The translations under genes were made by a program, and so were the position numbers. From assembly GCA_017466625.1 (NCBI GenBank), contig JAFTTT010000111.1, positions 1 through 34,413 on the forward strand: a DNA stretch of 34,413 bases. Reading direction: 5' to 3'. Shown here piece after piece: positions 1 through 6,844 of the stretch (position 1 is the first letter of the stretch; each line of letters starts with the position of its first letter). This DNA is from Clostridia bacterium (GTDB lineage Bacteria > Bacillota > Clostridia > Oscillospirales > CAG-272). Below the pieces are notes generated by a model. That model was not told the origin of the DNA and did not search any database. It worked only from the letters and a program-made list of their open reading frames with translations.

Positions 1-897
1 GACACGATAAGCGCGGCAGACATCGCGATTATCAACCAGGAAAGCTGCTTCACGTATAACGAGAAGGAGTATTCTGGCTATCCGAGATTCTCATCTCCAA
101 TAGGCGTCGGCGAGGCGGCTATCGCGGCGGGCTTCGACGTTTTCACCCTCGCAACCAACCATACGTGGGATAAGGGCGAGCAGCAGATAATCGACACGCT
201 CGACTTTTTCTCGAAGCATCCCGAAGCGACCGCGCTCGGAATCCACGCAACTCAAGATACTCTTTATGAGCCGGTAATAATCGAGAAAAACGATATAAAG
301 ATCGCAATGCTCAATTTCTCGTACGGCTCCAACCGCACACAAAAAGTCTGGTGGCGCATGAACACCTTGAGCAACGGAAACAAGAGCGCAATAAAGACTA
401 TGCTCCAAAAGGCGGAGGAAAACGCCGATATCACGATAGTAATTCCCCACTGGGGAACCGAATATAAGTACGTTCCAAGCAGTTATCAGATAAGCTGGGC
501 AAAATTCTTCACCGAAAACGGAGCCGACGTAATAATAGGACATCATCCTCACGCAGTTCAGCCGATGATGACGGTCGAAGCCGATAACGGCAACAGTGCA
601 GTTTGCTTCTATTCGCTCGGCAACTTCATCTCAAATCAGACGACGATGAAGGGCAACGTCGGCGGTATGGCGTCGCTTACGATAGTCAAGGAAAACGGCG
701 TTACACGCGTCGAGGACACAAAGCTCATCCCGACGACAGTCCAAGCTGAAATGATAGGCAAAACACGAACCTACGAGGCAATGCTCCTCTCCGACCTTAC
801 TCCCGAGCTTCTTGCTAAAAGCTTCAAATTCAAGGATAACACAGTCGAGGAATTCTGGGATCTTTTCAATATGGCGTCGACGTCATATCCGAAATAA
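1..897 (+). CDS. CapA family protein, 3' part (5' end outside window)
   Basis: This is the C-terminal part of a CapA / poly-gamma-glutamate synthesis protein (PGA_cap, metallophosphoesterase fold). The frame is open from base 1, so the N-terminus and any signal peptide or lipobox lie outside the window; internal ATG codons such as 307 are not the start. Visible family motifs are DIAIINQES near the left edge, an ATNHTWDKG segment, HWGTE, and the metal-site signature GHHPHAVQP followed by YSLGNF. Family members act at the cell surface, either in polyglutamate capsule synthesis or as phosphatase-fold proteins of unknown substrate. No capB/capC is visible, so a capsule role cannot be claimed. A strong hairpin terminator follows directly. 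Confidence 0.85.
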   Translation, partial: DTISAADIAIINQESCFTYNEKEYSGYPRFSSPIGVGEAAIAAGFDVFTLATNHTWDKGEQQIIDTLDFFSKHPEATALGIHATQDTLYEPVIIEKNDIKIAMLNFSYGSNRTQKVWWRMNTLSNGNKSAIKTMLQKAEENADITIVIPHWGTEYKYVPSSYQISWAKFFTENGADVIIGHHPHAVQPMMTVEADNGNSAVCFYSLGNFISNQTTMKGNVGGMASLTIVKENGVTRVEDTKLIPTTVQAEMIGKTRTYEAMLLSDLTPELLAKSFKFKDNTVEEFWDLFNMASTSYPK

Positions 898-904
898 TAA
901 AACT

Positions 905-932
905 AAGAGCAACGGTTTACCGTTGCTCTTTT
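905..932 (+). terminator. Intrinsic terminator after the CapA gene
   Basis: An 11-bp perfect stem (905-915 with 920-930) has a TTTA loop and ends in a short T run. It sits eight bases past the CapA stop and before the convergent AbrB gene, so it may serve both strands. Confidence 0.8.
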
Positions 933-959
933 CATATTTATTCGATTTATCAAATACAA

Positions 960-1205
960 TTAAAGCGAGGAGAGCTCCTTTACGCAGTCGCGGCAAACGA
1001 GCTTGCCCTTGAGGTAAACGACGTCTGATGCGTTTCCGCAGAAGACGCAGGACGGGTGATACTTTTTGAGGACGATCTTATCGTCATCTACGAATATTTC
1101 GACGGAAGCGCCCTTTGTTTCGAGCTCCATGCTTTTACGAAGCTCCTTCGGAAGTACTATTCGTCCGAGCTCGTCGATAGGTCTTACGATTCCTGTTGAT
1201 TTCAT
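960..1205 (-). CDS. AbrB/SpoVT-type transition-state regulator with C-terminal zinc ribbon
   Basis: An 81-residue protein. Residues 1-45 match the AbrB swapped-hairpin DNA-binding domain (MKSTGIVRPIDELGRIVLP followed by KELR), as in AbrB, Abh and SpoVT, which control transition-state and sporulation genes. The tail adds two CxxC pairs (CVFC and CRDC), a likely zinc ribbon absent from Bacillus subtilis AbrB. The start at 1205 is chosen over the upstream frame extension because it begins with the conserved MKSTG and has GGAGG just upstream. The gene is divergent from spmA, which fits a sporulation-linked role. Its target genes cannot be read from the sequence. Confidence 0.88.
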   Translation of the reverse strand: MKSTGIVRPIDELGRIVLPKELRKSMELETKGASVEIFVDDDKIVLKKYHPSCVFCGNASDVVYLKGKLVCRDCVKELSSL

Positions 1206-1251
1206 ATTTTCCGTCCTCCTCCGCCTCGTTTCGACGGCGTTAATTTTTCTA

Positions 1252-1280
1252 ATTCTACCATATTCTGTCAAAATTGTCAA
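1252..1280 (-). promoter_or_regulatory. Sigma-A-type promoter for the abrB-like gene
   Basis: On the minus strand, TTGACA (1275-1280) and TAGAAT (1252-1257) are separated by exactly 17 bp. The -35 box lies 13-18 bases before the divergent spmA start, so the two transcription units are packed back to back. Confidence 0.75.
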
Positions 1281-1292
1281 TAGGAGCAAGCT

Positions 1293-1865
1293 ATGGCATT
1301 AAAAATTTCGGGGGTAATAATTCTCATATCGGTAGTGTGTGCCTTTTTCACGGGGAACGTGGCGTCGCTCACCGAGGCGGCGATCTCTGGCGGAACGCGT
1401 GCAGTCAGCGTCGCGTTTTCACTTCTTCCTATGATGTGCCTTTGGTGCGGAATAATGAAGGTCGCCGAGCACGGCGGTATTCTTAATACCCTTTCGCGGC
1501 TTTTGTCGCCAATTCTGCGCCTCGTCTTCCCGAAGACCGCCAAAAGCGGTGACGGTGTGAACGAAATATCGACCTCACTTGCCGCAAACTTTCTCGGCAT
1601 CGGAAACGCCGCAACGCCGCTTGCCCTCGCGGCGACGAAAAAGCTCGGATGCGAAAAGGACGGCATAGCCGGTGACGATCTCATCACGTTCACGCTCATC
1701 GGCTGCGCACCGCCGTGTCTATTCCCGACGACGGTCGTCGCGCTTCGCGCCGCCTCGGGAAGCACAGATCCGACCTCGGTCGTCCCGGCGGTTATAATCT
1801 GTTCGTTCGCCCTCTGCTTTTTGAGCATCATCCTTTCAAGAATTTTAGCGGGGGCAAGACGTTGA
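1293..1865 (+). CDS. spmA: Spore maturation protein A
   Basis: A 190-residue integral membrane protein of the nucleoside-recognition (Gate) fold. It matches SpmA: an N-terminal membrane segment, LPMMCLWCGIMKVAEHGG, the LSRLLSPILRLVFP segment, and a Gate-type ANFLGIGNAATPLAL motif. SpmA with SpmB is needed for spore core dehydration in Bacillus, by a mechanism still unclear. The ATG at 1293 is preceded by TAGGAGC. The stop overlaps the TTG start of spmB by four bases, so the pair is translationally coupled. Together they show that the host lineage is, or recently was, a spore former. Confidence 0.93.
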   Translation: MALKISGVIILISVVCAFFTGNVASLTEAAISGGTRAVSVAFSLLPMMCLWCGIMKVAEHGGILNTLSRLLSPILRLVFPKTAKSGDGVNEISTSLAANFLGIGNAATPLALAATKKLGCEKDGIAGDDLITFTLIGCAPPCLFPTTVVALRAASGSTDPTSVVPAVIICSFALCFLSIILSRILAGARR

Positions 1866-2377
1866 ATTTCTCATCTCTCATTTTTCCCGTCATTCTTTCG
1901 GCGTTCGCGCTGTACGTGGTTTTTTCGAAAAAAGAGGTACAAAACGGGTTCATTTCGGGCGCAAAAGAGGGCTTAAACGGCGCTTTTTCGCTCATTCCGA
2001 CACTTGTTTTGCTCCTTACAGCCGTCTCAATGTTCTCTGCAAGCGGCGCTTCTGAGCTGCTCGGAAAGCTTCTTTCTCCGATACTTAACAAGGTCGGAGT
2101 TCCGAGCGAGCTTGCTCCGCTCCTTATCGTTCGTCCGCTATCCGGAAGCGGCGCGACCGCGCTTCTGACCGACGTTTTTGAAAAGCACGGCCCCGACAGC
2201 TTTATCGGAAAATGTGCGTCGGTCATAAGCGGCTCGTCCGACACAGTGTTTTACGTTACCGCCCTGTATATGTCGGGCGCCGGTGCGACAAAATCGCGTT
2301 ACACGCTCCCGTGCGCGATAGCCGTAATGCTCTTCGGTACCGTTCTTTCATGTCTCATCGTAGGCATCCTTGGATAA
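1862..2377 (+). CDS. spmB: Spore maturation protein B (TTG start)
   Basis: A 171-residue membrane protein, partner of SpmA. Family features are an N-terminal membrane helix, a GAKEGLNGAFSLIPTLVLLL segment, and the Gate-type RPLSGSGATALL motif with a following SSDTVFYV. The open frame extends upstream inside spmA. The likely start is the TTG at 1862-1864 that overlaps the spmA TGA, because the product then aligns with the normal SpmB N-terminus and a G-rich stretch precedes it. The 3' end overlaps the convergent gene at 2348 by 30 bases and no terminator lies between them. Confidence 0.9.
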   Translation: MNFSSLIFPVILSAFALYVVFSKKEVQNGFISGAKEGLNGAFSLIPTLVLLLTAVSMFSASGASELLGKLLSPILNKVGVPSELAPLLIVRPLSGSGATALLTDVFEKHGPDSFIGKCASVISGSSDTVFYVTALYMSGAGATKSRYTLPCAIAVMLFGTVLSCLIVGILG

Positions 2378-2812
2378 CGGAATATTGCTTATCATCTCTC
2401 CTATCATATCAAGTGCGCGCGTCCTTATGCGGTATATCTGCGTCTTTTCAAATTCAAGCTCCTCCATCAGCTCTTCAGCTGCGTGATGTTTGTCCGTCGA
2501 AAGAAAGAACCTCTCGGCTACCTTCCTCTCGTTCTTCGGCAAAGCGTTTACTACGCTCTCTATCTGCTTGAGCCGATGCGTCAGGAGCTTTTTTCTTATT
2601 GACAGATGCTTATACTCGTCCGTTAGGTGCGAAACGTACTTATCGACTCGGCGTGTAACACTTTCGTTCTGCGTGTTCCTCGATAGGTTCTCTTCCCTTT
2701 TGATCTCGCCCAAAAGCGACGCTGTGTCGAACATTTGTTCGTCTATAATTTGGCAGGATTTTTGAAGTGTATCGTACTGCTTCAAAAATTCCATCGCGTT
2801 CGTTCTATTCAT
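2348..2812 (-). CDS. ArpU/RinA-like sigma-70-region-4-type phage regulator
   Basis: A 154-residue, charged, mostly helical protein. The N-terminal two thirds look coiled coil. The C-terminal part, from LPKNERKVAERFF through a TQIYRIRTRALDMIGEM helix, resembles the region-4-like helix-turn-helix of phage ArpU/RinA or DUF1492 proteins, which activate late or transfer genes. The ATG at 2812 has a GGGAGG site. It is transcribed divergently from an XRE repressor through a consensus promoter that carries the same operator motif. No phage structural gene is visible nearby, so it is either a remnant or a domesticated regulator. The family call rests on fold-level resemblance and is moderate. Confidence 0.6.
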   Translation of the reverse strand: MNRTNAMEFLKQYDTLQKSCQIIDEQMFDTASLLGEIKREENLSRNTQNESVTRRVDKYVSHLTDEYKHLSIRKKLLTHRLKQIESVVNALPKNERKVAERFFLSTDKHHAAEELMEELEFEKTQIYRIRTRALDMIGEMISNIPLSKDAYDET

Positions 2813-2833
2813 AACTACCTCCCGAATTTATGT

Positions 2834-2939
2834 TTTTTCGGAAAAGCAGTTGACAAATTTCCGAAATTAGTTTATAATTTAGTTGTGTAACACTATTATA
2901 TTCCAACAATTCGGATTTGTCAAGAGTTTTTCCGAAATT
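2834..2939. promoter_or_regulatory. Divergent promoters with four TTTCCGAA-type operators
   Basis: Plus promoter: TTGACA 2850-2855, 17 bp, TATAAT 2873-2878, driving the XRE gene. Minus promoter: TTGACA 2918-2923, 17 bp, TATAAT 2895-2900, driving the ArpU-like gene. Both hexamers are perfect consensus. Four dyads with a TTC-N-GAA core are centred near 2840, 2862, 2913 and 2933. The 2862 site (2856-2868) is a perfect 6+1+6 palindrome. One site lies inside each spacer and one flanks each promoter at 20-22 bp. This is the layout expected of a repressor-controlled genetic switch; binding by the adjacent XRE protein is inferred. Confidence 0.8.
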
Positions 2940-2958
2940 TTGGAAATTTGGAGACATT

Positions 2959-3306
2959 ATGTTTACTGAACGTTTTAACGAACTGCTGAAAAGCAGGGGC
3001 ATTAACGCCATGGGGCTCGCAAAGGAGATCGGTGTGCCGAAATCTATCGTTTACGAGTGGAAATCGGGTATGCGCGATCCGAGCTTGGAAAATATGCTCC
3101 GCATTGCCGACTACTTCGGCGTTTCCCTCGAGTACCTGACGGGGCGCGAGGACGAGGAGACCGATATCGAAAAGGAGCTTCTCGTGCTTCTCCGTGCCGC
3201 GCGTGATATTTCGGTCGAGGATCACGACGCGCTCGTCAACAGCTTTAAGTCGAATTTGAACATTTATCTGCGCAGCAATGACAGAAGCCAGAAGGAAGCT
3301 GATTAA
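2959..3306 (+). CDS. XRE-family repressor (ImmR/CI-like)
   Basis: A 115-residue protein. Residues about 4-60 form an XRE/HTH_3 domain (RFNELLKSRGINAMGLAKEI, then recognition helix around KSIVYEWKSGMRDPS, then LRIADYFGVSLEYLTG). The remainder is a short acidic and helical tail. The frame is open further upstream, but the ATG at 2959 has GGAG at good spacing and begins directly with the domain. An overlapping ImmA/IrrE-type peptidase follows, as in the ICEBs1 ImmR-ImmA pair, where the peptidase cleaves the repressor to lift repression. It probably autoregulates through the dyads upstream. Confidence 0.87.
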   Translation: MFTERFNELLKSRGINAMGLAKEIGVPKSIVYEWKSGMRDPSLENMLRIADYFGVSLEYLTGREDEETDIEKELLVLLRAARDISVEDHDALVNSFKSNLNIYLRSNDRSQKEAD

Positions 3307-3835
3307 AGAAAAGGCGCTTTCGCTCCTCCTTTCGCAACGCATAAGCGGCGAATATGCCCTGTCGTTTCTCGACCTTCGTAAAATAACGACAGGCGGAGAG
3401 ATCATGATCGACTCCTTTTCCGATTACGAAAAAAGAACCTCCTCTTCCCTGCCGACAGACGCCGAGGGTATCACGCTCAAGCTTCCATCCGTGAGCATCA
3501 TTCTATATGATGACGGAGTATCGAACGACGGCAGACGAAACTGGACGATCGCGCACGAGCTTGGACACGTTCTGCTCGGTCATTCTGACCTTACAAGATC
3601 GAACGAGCGCGAGGCGGACGCTTTTGCCGCCGAGCTTCTTATGCCGGAGGCGGTAATACGGTATCTCGACCGCCGCGACGGCGAGCCGATAACGCCCGAT
3701 ATGATGACGAATTACTTTTCCGCGTCGCTTACAGCATGCAAGAGAAGGCGGTTGAATTTGCCGTATGAGCCGAATTATCAGCCGTCAGAGGACGGGCTTG
3801 AGCTGCTGAAAAGATTGTTTGCGCCGAATGAATAA
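3278..3835 (+). CDS. ImmA/IrrE-type zinc metallopeptidase
   Basis: A 185-residue protein with the ImmA/IrrE (DUF955) signature HELGH inside WTIAHELGHVLLGH, a downstream EREADAFAAELLMP helix that supplies the third metal ligand, and an N-terminal helix typical of family starts. The start at 3278 overlaps the repressor by 29 bases and lacks a strong ribosome site. An ATG at 3404 has a better GGCGGAGAG site but would cut the conserved N-terminal helix, so 3278 is preferred and a shorter form remains possible. Family members cleave a partner XRE repressor; the adjacent XRE protein is the obvious substrate. Confidence 0.88.
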   Translation: MTEARRKLIKEKALSLLLSQRISGEYALSFLDLRKITTGGEIMIDSFSDYEKRTSSSLPTDAEGITLKLPSVSIILYDDGVSNDGRRNWTIAHELGHVLLGHSDLTRSNEREADAFAAELLMPEAVIRYLDRRDGEPITPDMMTNYFSASLTACKRRRLNLPYEPNYQPSEDGLELLKRLFAPNE

Positions 3836-4123
3836 AGGAAGCAAAAATAGCATTACCATTGCAACGGGTCGTCGAGGGCGCCGACCCCTACCAAGGAACG
3901 TTCAATATACCTTTGTAGGGGATGGGTTCCCCCTCCCGCGCGGGAACAGAGTTACTTCTAACCCGAACACCTCATCCGTCTGCGCCTTTGTCGCAGACAC
4001 CTTCCCCTGAGGGGAAGGCAAGACGACGCCCCGATGCTTTTCCACATTGTTCGTAGCTCTGCGTTGCGTTTATTGCGGGCGAACACAGTTCGCCCCTACG
4101 ATATATGGATCTGCAAGGCAAGA
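3836..4123. repeat. Intergenic patchwork of dispersed repeat sequences
   Basis: There is no plausible gene in this stretch. It holds short repetitive pieces: an arm CACCTCATCCGTCTG at about 3969-3983, a CCTTCCCC/GGGGAAGG hairpin at 4000-4018, and palindromic fragments such as GGGCGAAC...GTTCGCCC near 4078-4096. The first two recur, rearranged or inverted, at 29638-29699 and 18251-18272. Such short non-coding repeats are common in gut Clostridia genomes. I see no transposase. Confidence 0.6.
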
Positions 4124-4153
4124 AAAAACCGACAGAGTAATCTGTCGGTTTTT
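4124..4153. terminator. Bidirectional terminator after the ROK gene
   Basis: A 13-bp stem (4124-4136 with 4141-4153) with a GTAA loop, with A runs on one side and T runs on the other so that it can act on both strands. It lies 13 bases beyond the stop of the minus-strand ROK gene. Confidence 0.85.
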
Positions 4154-4166
4154 ATTTTGTTATTTA

Positions 4167-5552
4167 TCAGTTAGGCAAGCTTGCTGCTGCGACGGACTGA
4201 CCTACGCGGCGGCTCTTTTCATCGGGAAGCGCGATACTGATCTTCTCTGCAAGCTCGGGGAACTCGTTTGCGAGTGCCTTCTTTGCGAACTCGAGAACGA
4301 TATCTCCGCCCTTACCGGAGGAAACGCGTCCGAGAAGAAGAACGTGCTTGATATCGTAGAACATTGCGTAGTATGCAACTGCATATCCGAAGTAGACGCC
4401 GATCGTTTCGTAGATCTTTTTTGCGCCCTCGTGTCCCTCGAGCATAAGTCCCTGAACGACCTTGAGCTTTTCAGCGGGGCTGAGGTTAGGATCGAGCTCG
4501 ATTCCTGCGGCAGGAGCGAGCTTGATAACGCTATCCTGCGAGAAATACTTAACGCCGCATCCGTAGTCGCCCGACCACTCGTCTACCATAGCGTCCTTAT
4601 TGAAGTCAACGGGAACGAATGCAAGCTCGTTGAGCCAGCCGGTAATGTTACCCGCCATATCAACGTATCCGCCTGCCTCGGATGTACCCATTGCGATACC
4701 GAGGATTCCGTTATCGTCGAGCGACATAGCGCCTGCAAGAGCCGTAACGTCACCGTCGTTTGCGACCTCAACGGGGATCTCGTAGCCGAGCTCACGTCCG
4801 AGCTCTGCCGCGCAGTCGAGATACATATTCTTTACGTGCTTCTCGAAGTCCTCGTCACTTACCTTGAGGAAGAGAGACGCGATCATGATCTTATTGTCGA
4901 TATAAACGCCTGCAGAGGAAACGCCGATGCCGTCGACACGGGGCATGTGAGACGCTGCGGTCTTCATTGCATCGAGGATTCCCTCGTAGTGATACTTCGG
5001 ATCGGAATTGGTCTTCGGGAACCAAACGACCTCTTCGGAATAAACGGGCTCACCGTCGATAACGGCGCTGACCTTACGGTCGCTTCCGCCTGCGTCGAAG
5101 CCGATACGGCAACCGGCCAGGTGACGTCCTACGGGCTCTGCCGCCTCGTTTTCTTTAGGAGCGTTTTCAAGAGAAACTACCTCGACTTCAAATGGACGCT
5201 CGTAGACTCTTGCCATAAATCCGCGGTCGAACTCACGAAGTCCGCCAAAGTCATAAGCCGCCTTGATCTTGTTTCCGATAACGTCGGAGCCGGCGATTAT
5301 TACCTTATATCCGCCGCGTACCCAAAGGAGCGACTTAACGACACGCTCAACGACGTCGAAGTTTTCCTCGTCGTGACCGGTTCCGTCGTTAAAAACTGTC
5401 ATTTCATAGGTAGAAAGATAACCCTTGTTTCTTTCGATTCCGATTACGATCTTCTTTCCGTCCTCGTTCTTTGCTCTTTCTTCAAAATCCTTGAGTACGA
5501 GCGCCATCGGCATATAGCCGAGGTCAAGGGGGGCTGTAGTCTTAAGCTTCAT
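4167..5552 (-). CDS. ROK-family sugar kinase-like protein with N-terminal extension
   Basis: A 461-residue protein. From about residue 147 it follows the ROK/hexokinase-like ATPase fold: RIGFDAGGSDRKVSAV (phosphate 1 motif), GVSSAG, VEVANDGDVTALAG (catalytic Asp) and GIAMGTSEAGGYVD (phosphate 2). Two points are atypical. The first 145 residues form an extra domain that I do not recognise. The usual EIGH and CxCGxxGC zinc motifs are replaced by ELAF and a single Cys in GDYGCGVKYF. The start overlaps the nagA stop by 11 bases, with AGAGAGG upstream. Phosphorylation of GlcNAc or another amino sugar is suggested by the neighbour, but the missing zinc site leaves substrate and even kinase activity open. 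Confidence 0.75.
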   Translation of the reverse strand: MKLKTTAPLDLGYMPMALVLKDFEERAKNEDGKKIVIGIERNKGYLSTYEMTVFNDGTGHDEENFDVVERVVKSLLWVRGGYKVIIAGSDVIGNKIKAAYDFGGLREFDRGFMARVYERPFEVEVVSLENAPKENEAAEPVGRHLAGCRIGFDAGGSDRKVSAVIDGEPVYSEEVVWFPKTNSDPKYHYEGILDAMKTAASHMPRVDGIGVSSAGVYIDNKIMIASLFLKVSDEDFEKHVKNMYLDCAAELGRELGYEIPVEVANDGDVTALAGAMSLDDNGILGIAMGTSEAGGYVDMAGNITGWLNELAFVPVDFNKDAMVDEWSGDYGCGVKYFSQDSVIKLAPAAGIELDPNLSPAEKLKVVQGLMLEGHEGAKKIYETIGVYFGYAVAYYAMFYDIKHVLLLGRVSSGKGGDIVLEFAKKALANEFPELAEKISIALPDEKSRRVGQSVAAASLPN

Positions 5553-6678
5553 AGATTGTATTACCTCTCTTTATAGTTCTCTTTATATTGAATTTCTCAT
5601 CAGCGATGATAATGTCTGCGTCGTATCCACTCTTAAGCGCACCCTTGCCCTTTGCCTTGATAGCGCGTGCGGGGTTGTAGCTTGCCGCCGAAACCACCTC
5701 GGGAACGGAGAGCGTGGTGTTTTCAAGCACGTTACGTACTGCTACGTTAAGCTTGAGTACCGATCCGGCAATAGTTCCGTCAGCGAGACGGCACTCGATG
5801 CCCTTGAGGTAGATCGGCTGACCGCCGAGGTCATACTCGCCGTCGGGCATACCGCCGGCTCTCGTGCAGTCGGTGATGAGGCAGAGCTTTCCGGGCTTCT
5901 GCTTCGCGATTATCGAGAATACACCGGGATGGATATGGAAGGTATCGCAGATAAGCTCGACCGTTACGTCGGTAGCGAGCGCCGCGCCGACAACGCCGGG
6001 ATCGAGGTGCGCAAGAGCCGTCATAGCGTTGAAGAGGTGAGTCGTATGTCCGACACCGTCATTTACTGCCGAAACAGCTTCTTCAAAGCCGGCACCGGTA
6101 TGTCCCATCGAGATGAGAATATCGGTATTTGCCGCTACTTCCTTGATCGCGTTATGTCCTTCGTCCATTTCGGGAGCGATGGTTACTATACGGATAATAT
6201 CCTGATTGTCGATGAGAAACTTCGCATTCGGCTTCTGAATGTTCTCTTCCTTCTGCGCGCCCTTCTTCGAGGGGTTGATGAACGGGCCTTCAGCGTGAAC
6301 GCCGAGGATCTCGGCACCGCCCCAGGTCTTCGATTCCTCCTTGAGGGATCTTACTGCGTTGAGCGCCGCAACTATTTCTTCTTCCGATACGGTCATCGTC
6401 GTCGGGAGGAAGGAGGTTACTCCGTTTTCGGCAACGCCGTACGCCATCTTCTTGATTCCCTCGGGCTTTCCGTCGGAGGTGTCTTCGTTAAGATAGCCGT
6501 GAATATGAATATCAACAAGTCCGGGGCAAACGTAATTTCCCTTCGCGTCGATAACCTCGGCACCTGCGGGAACGTCCTCGGTCTTAACTACGCCCGAGAT
6601 CTTTTCGTCATAGGCAAGTGCTTTACCGTCGATGACTCTGTCGGGCATAACTATACGTCCGTTTACAATGTATTTCAT
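5542..6678 (-). CDS. nagA: N-acetylglucosamine-6-phosphate deacetylase
   Basis: A 378-residue amidohydrolase converting GlcNAc-6-P to glucosamine-6-P and acetate in cytoplasmic amino-sugar catabolism or wall recycling. Visible motifs are the metal-site DIHIHG, HAEGPFINPSKKGA, SMGHTGAG, THLFNAMTAL, and the catalytic Asp in LITDCTRAGG. Length is normal for NagA. The start at 6678 (MKYIVNGRIV) has AAGGAGC and replaces a longer open frame with no ribosome site. It is co-transcribed with the overlapping ROK gene from a promoter just upstream; nagB is not in the window. Confidence 0.94.
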   Translation of the reverse strand: MKYIVNGRIVMPDRVIDGKALAYDEKISGVVKTEDVPAGAEVIDAKGNYVCPGLVDIHIHGYLNEDTSDGKPEGIKKMAYGVAENGVTSFLPTTMTVSEEEIVAALNAVRSLKEESKTWGGAEILGVHAEGPFINPSKKGAQKEENIQKPNAKFLIDNQDIIRIVTIAPEMDEGHNAIKEVAANTDILISMGHTGAGFEEAVSAVNDGVGHTTHLFNAMTALAHLDPGVVGAALATDVTVELICDTFHIHPGVFSIIAKQKPGKLCLITDCTRAGGMPDGEYDLGGQPIYLKGIECRLADGTIAGSVLKLNVAVRNVLENTTLSVPEVVSAASYNPARAIKAKGKGALKSGYDADIIIADEKFNIKRTIKRGNTIYEA

Positions 6679-6742
6679 TATGTAGCTCCTTTCAAAGAAC
6701 GGTTCAAAACTCAAATTTCTCAAATTCTGTCCCATTATGTTA

Positions 6743-6771
6743 ATTATATCAAACAGTAACGGAAAAATCAA
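6743..6771 (-). promoter_or_regulatory. nagA: Promoter of the nagA-ROK operon
   Basis: On the minus strand, TTGATT (6766-6771), a 17-bp spacer and TATAAT (6743-6748). The leader to the nagA ATG is about 60 bases. Confidence 0.7.
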
Positions 6772-6807
6772 TATTTATCGTAAACTTTTGTTGACAAAAT
6801 AACGCAA

Positions 6808-6840
6808 AAGCACCTCGGCTTTAACGTTGCCGAGGTGCTT
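6808..6840 (-). terminator. Intrinsic terminator of the rex-aminotransferase unit
   Basis: A 12-bp perfect stem (6808-6819 with 6829-6840) just beyond the aminotransferase stop, followed on the minus strand by a T-rich stretch. Confidence 0.8.
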
Positions 6841-6844
6841 ATCA

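Noticed and set aside
4047..5576. A 509-codon open frame on the plus strand opposite the ROK gene
   Set aside because: It mirrors a well-supported gene with ATP-fold motifs; its translation is Cys/Leu/Val-rich with no family motif, and it lacks a convincing start context.
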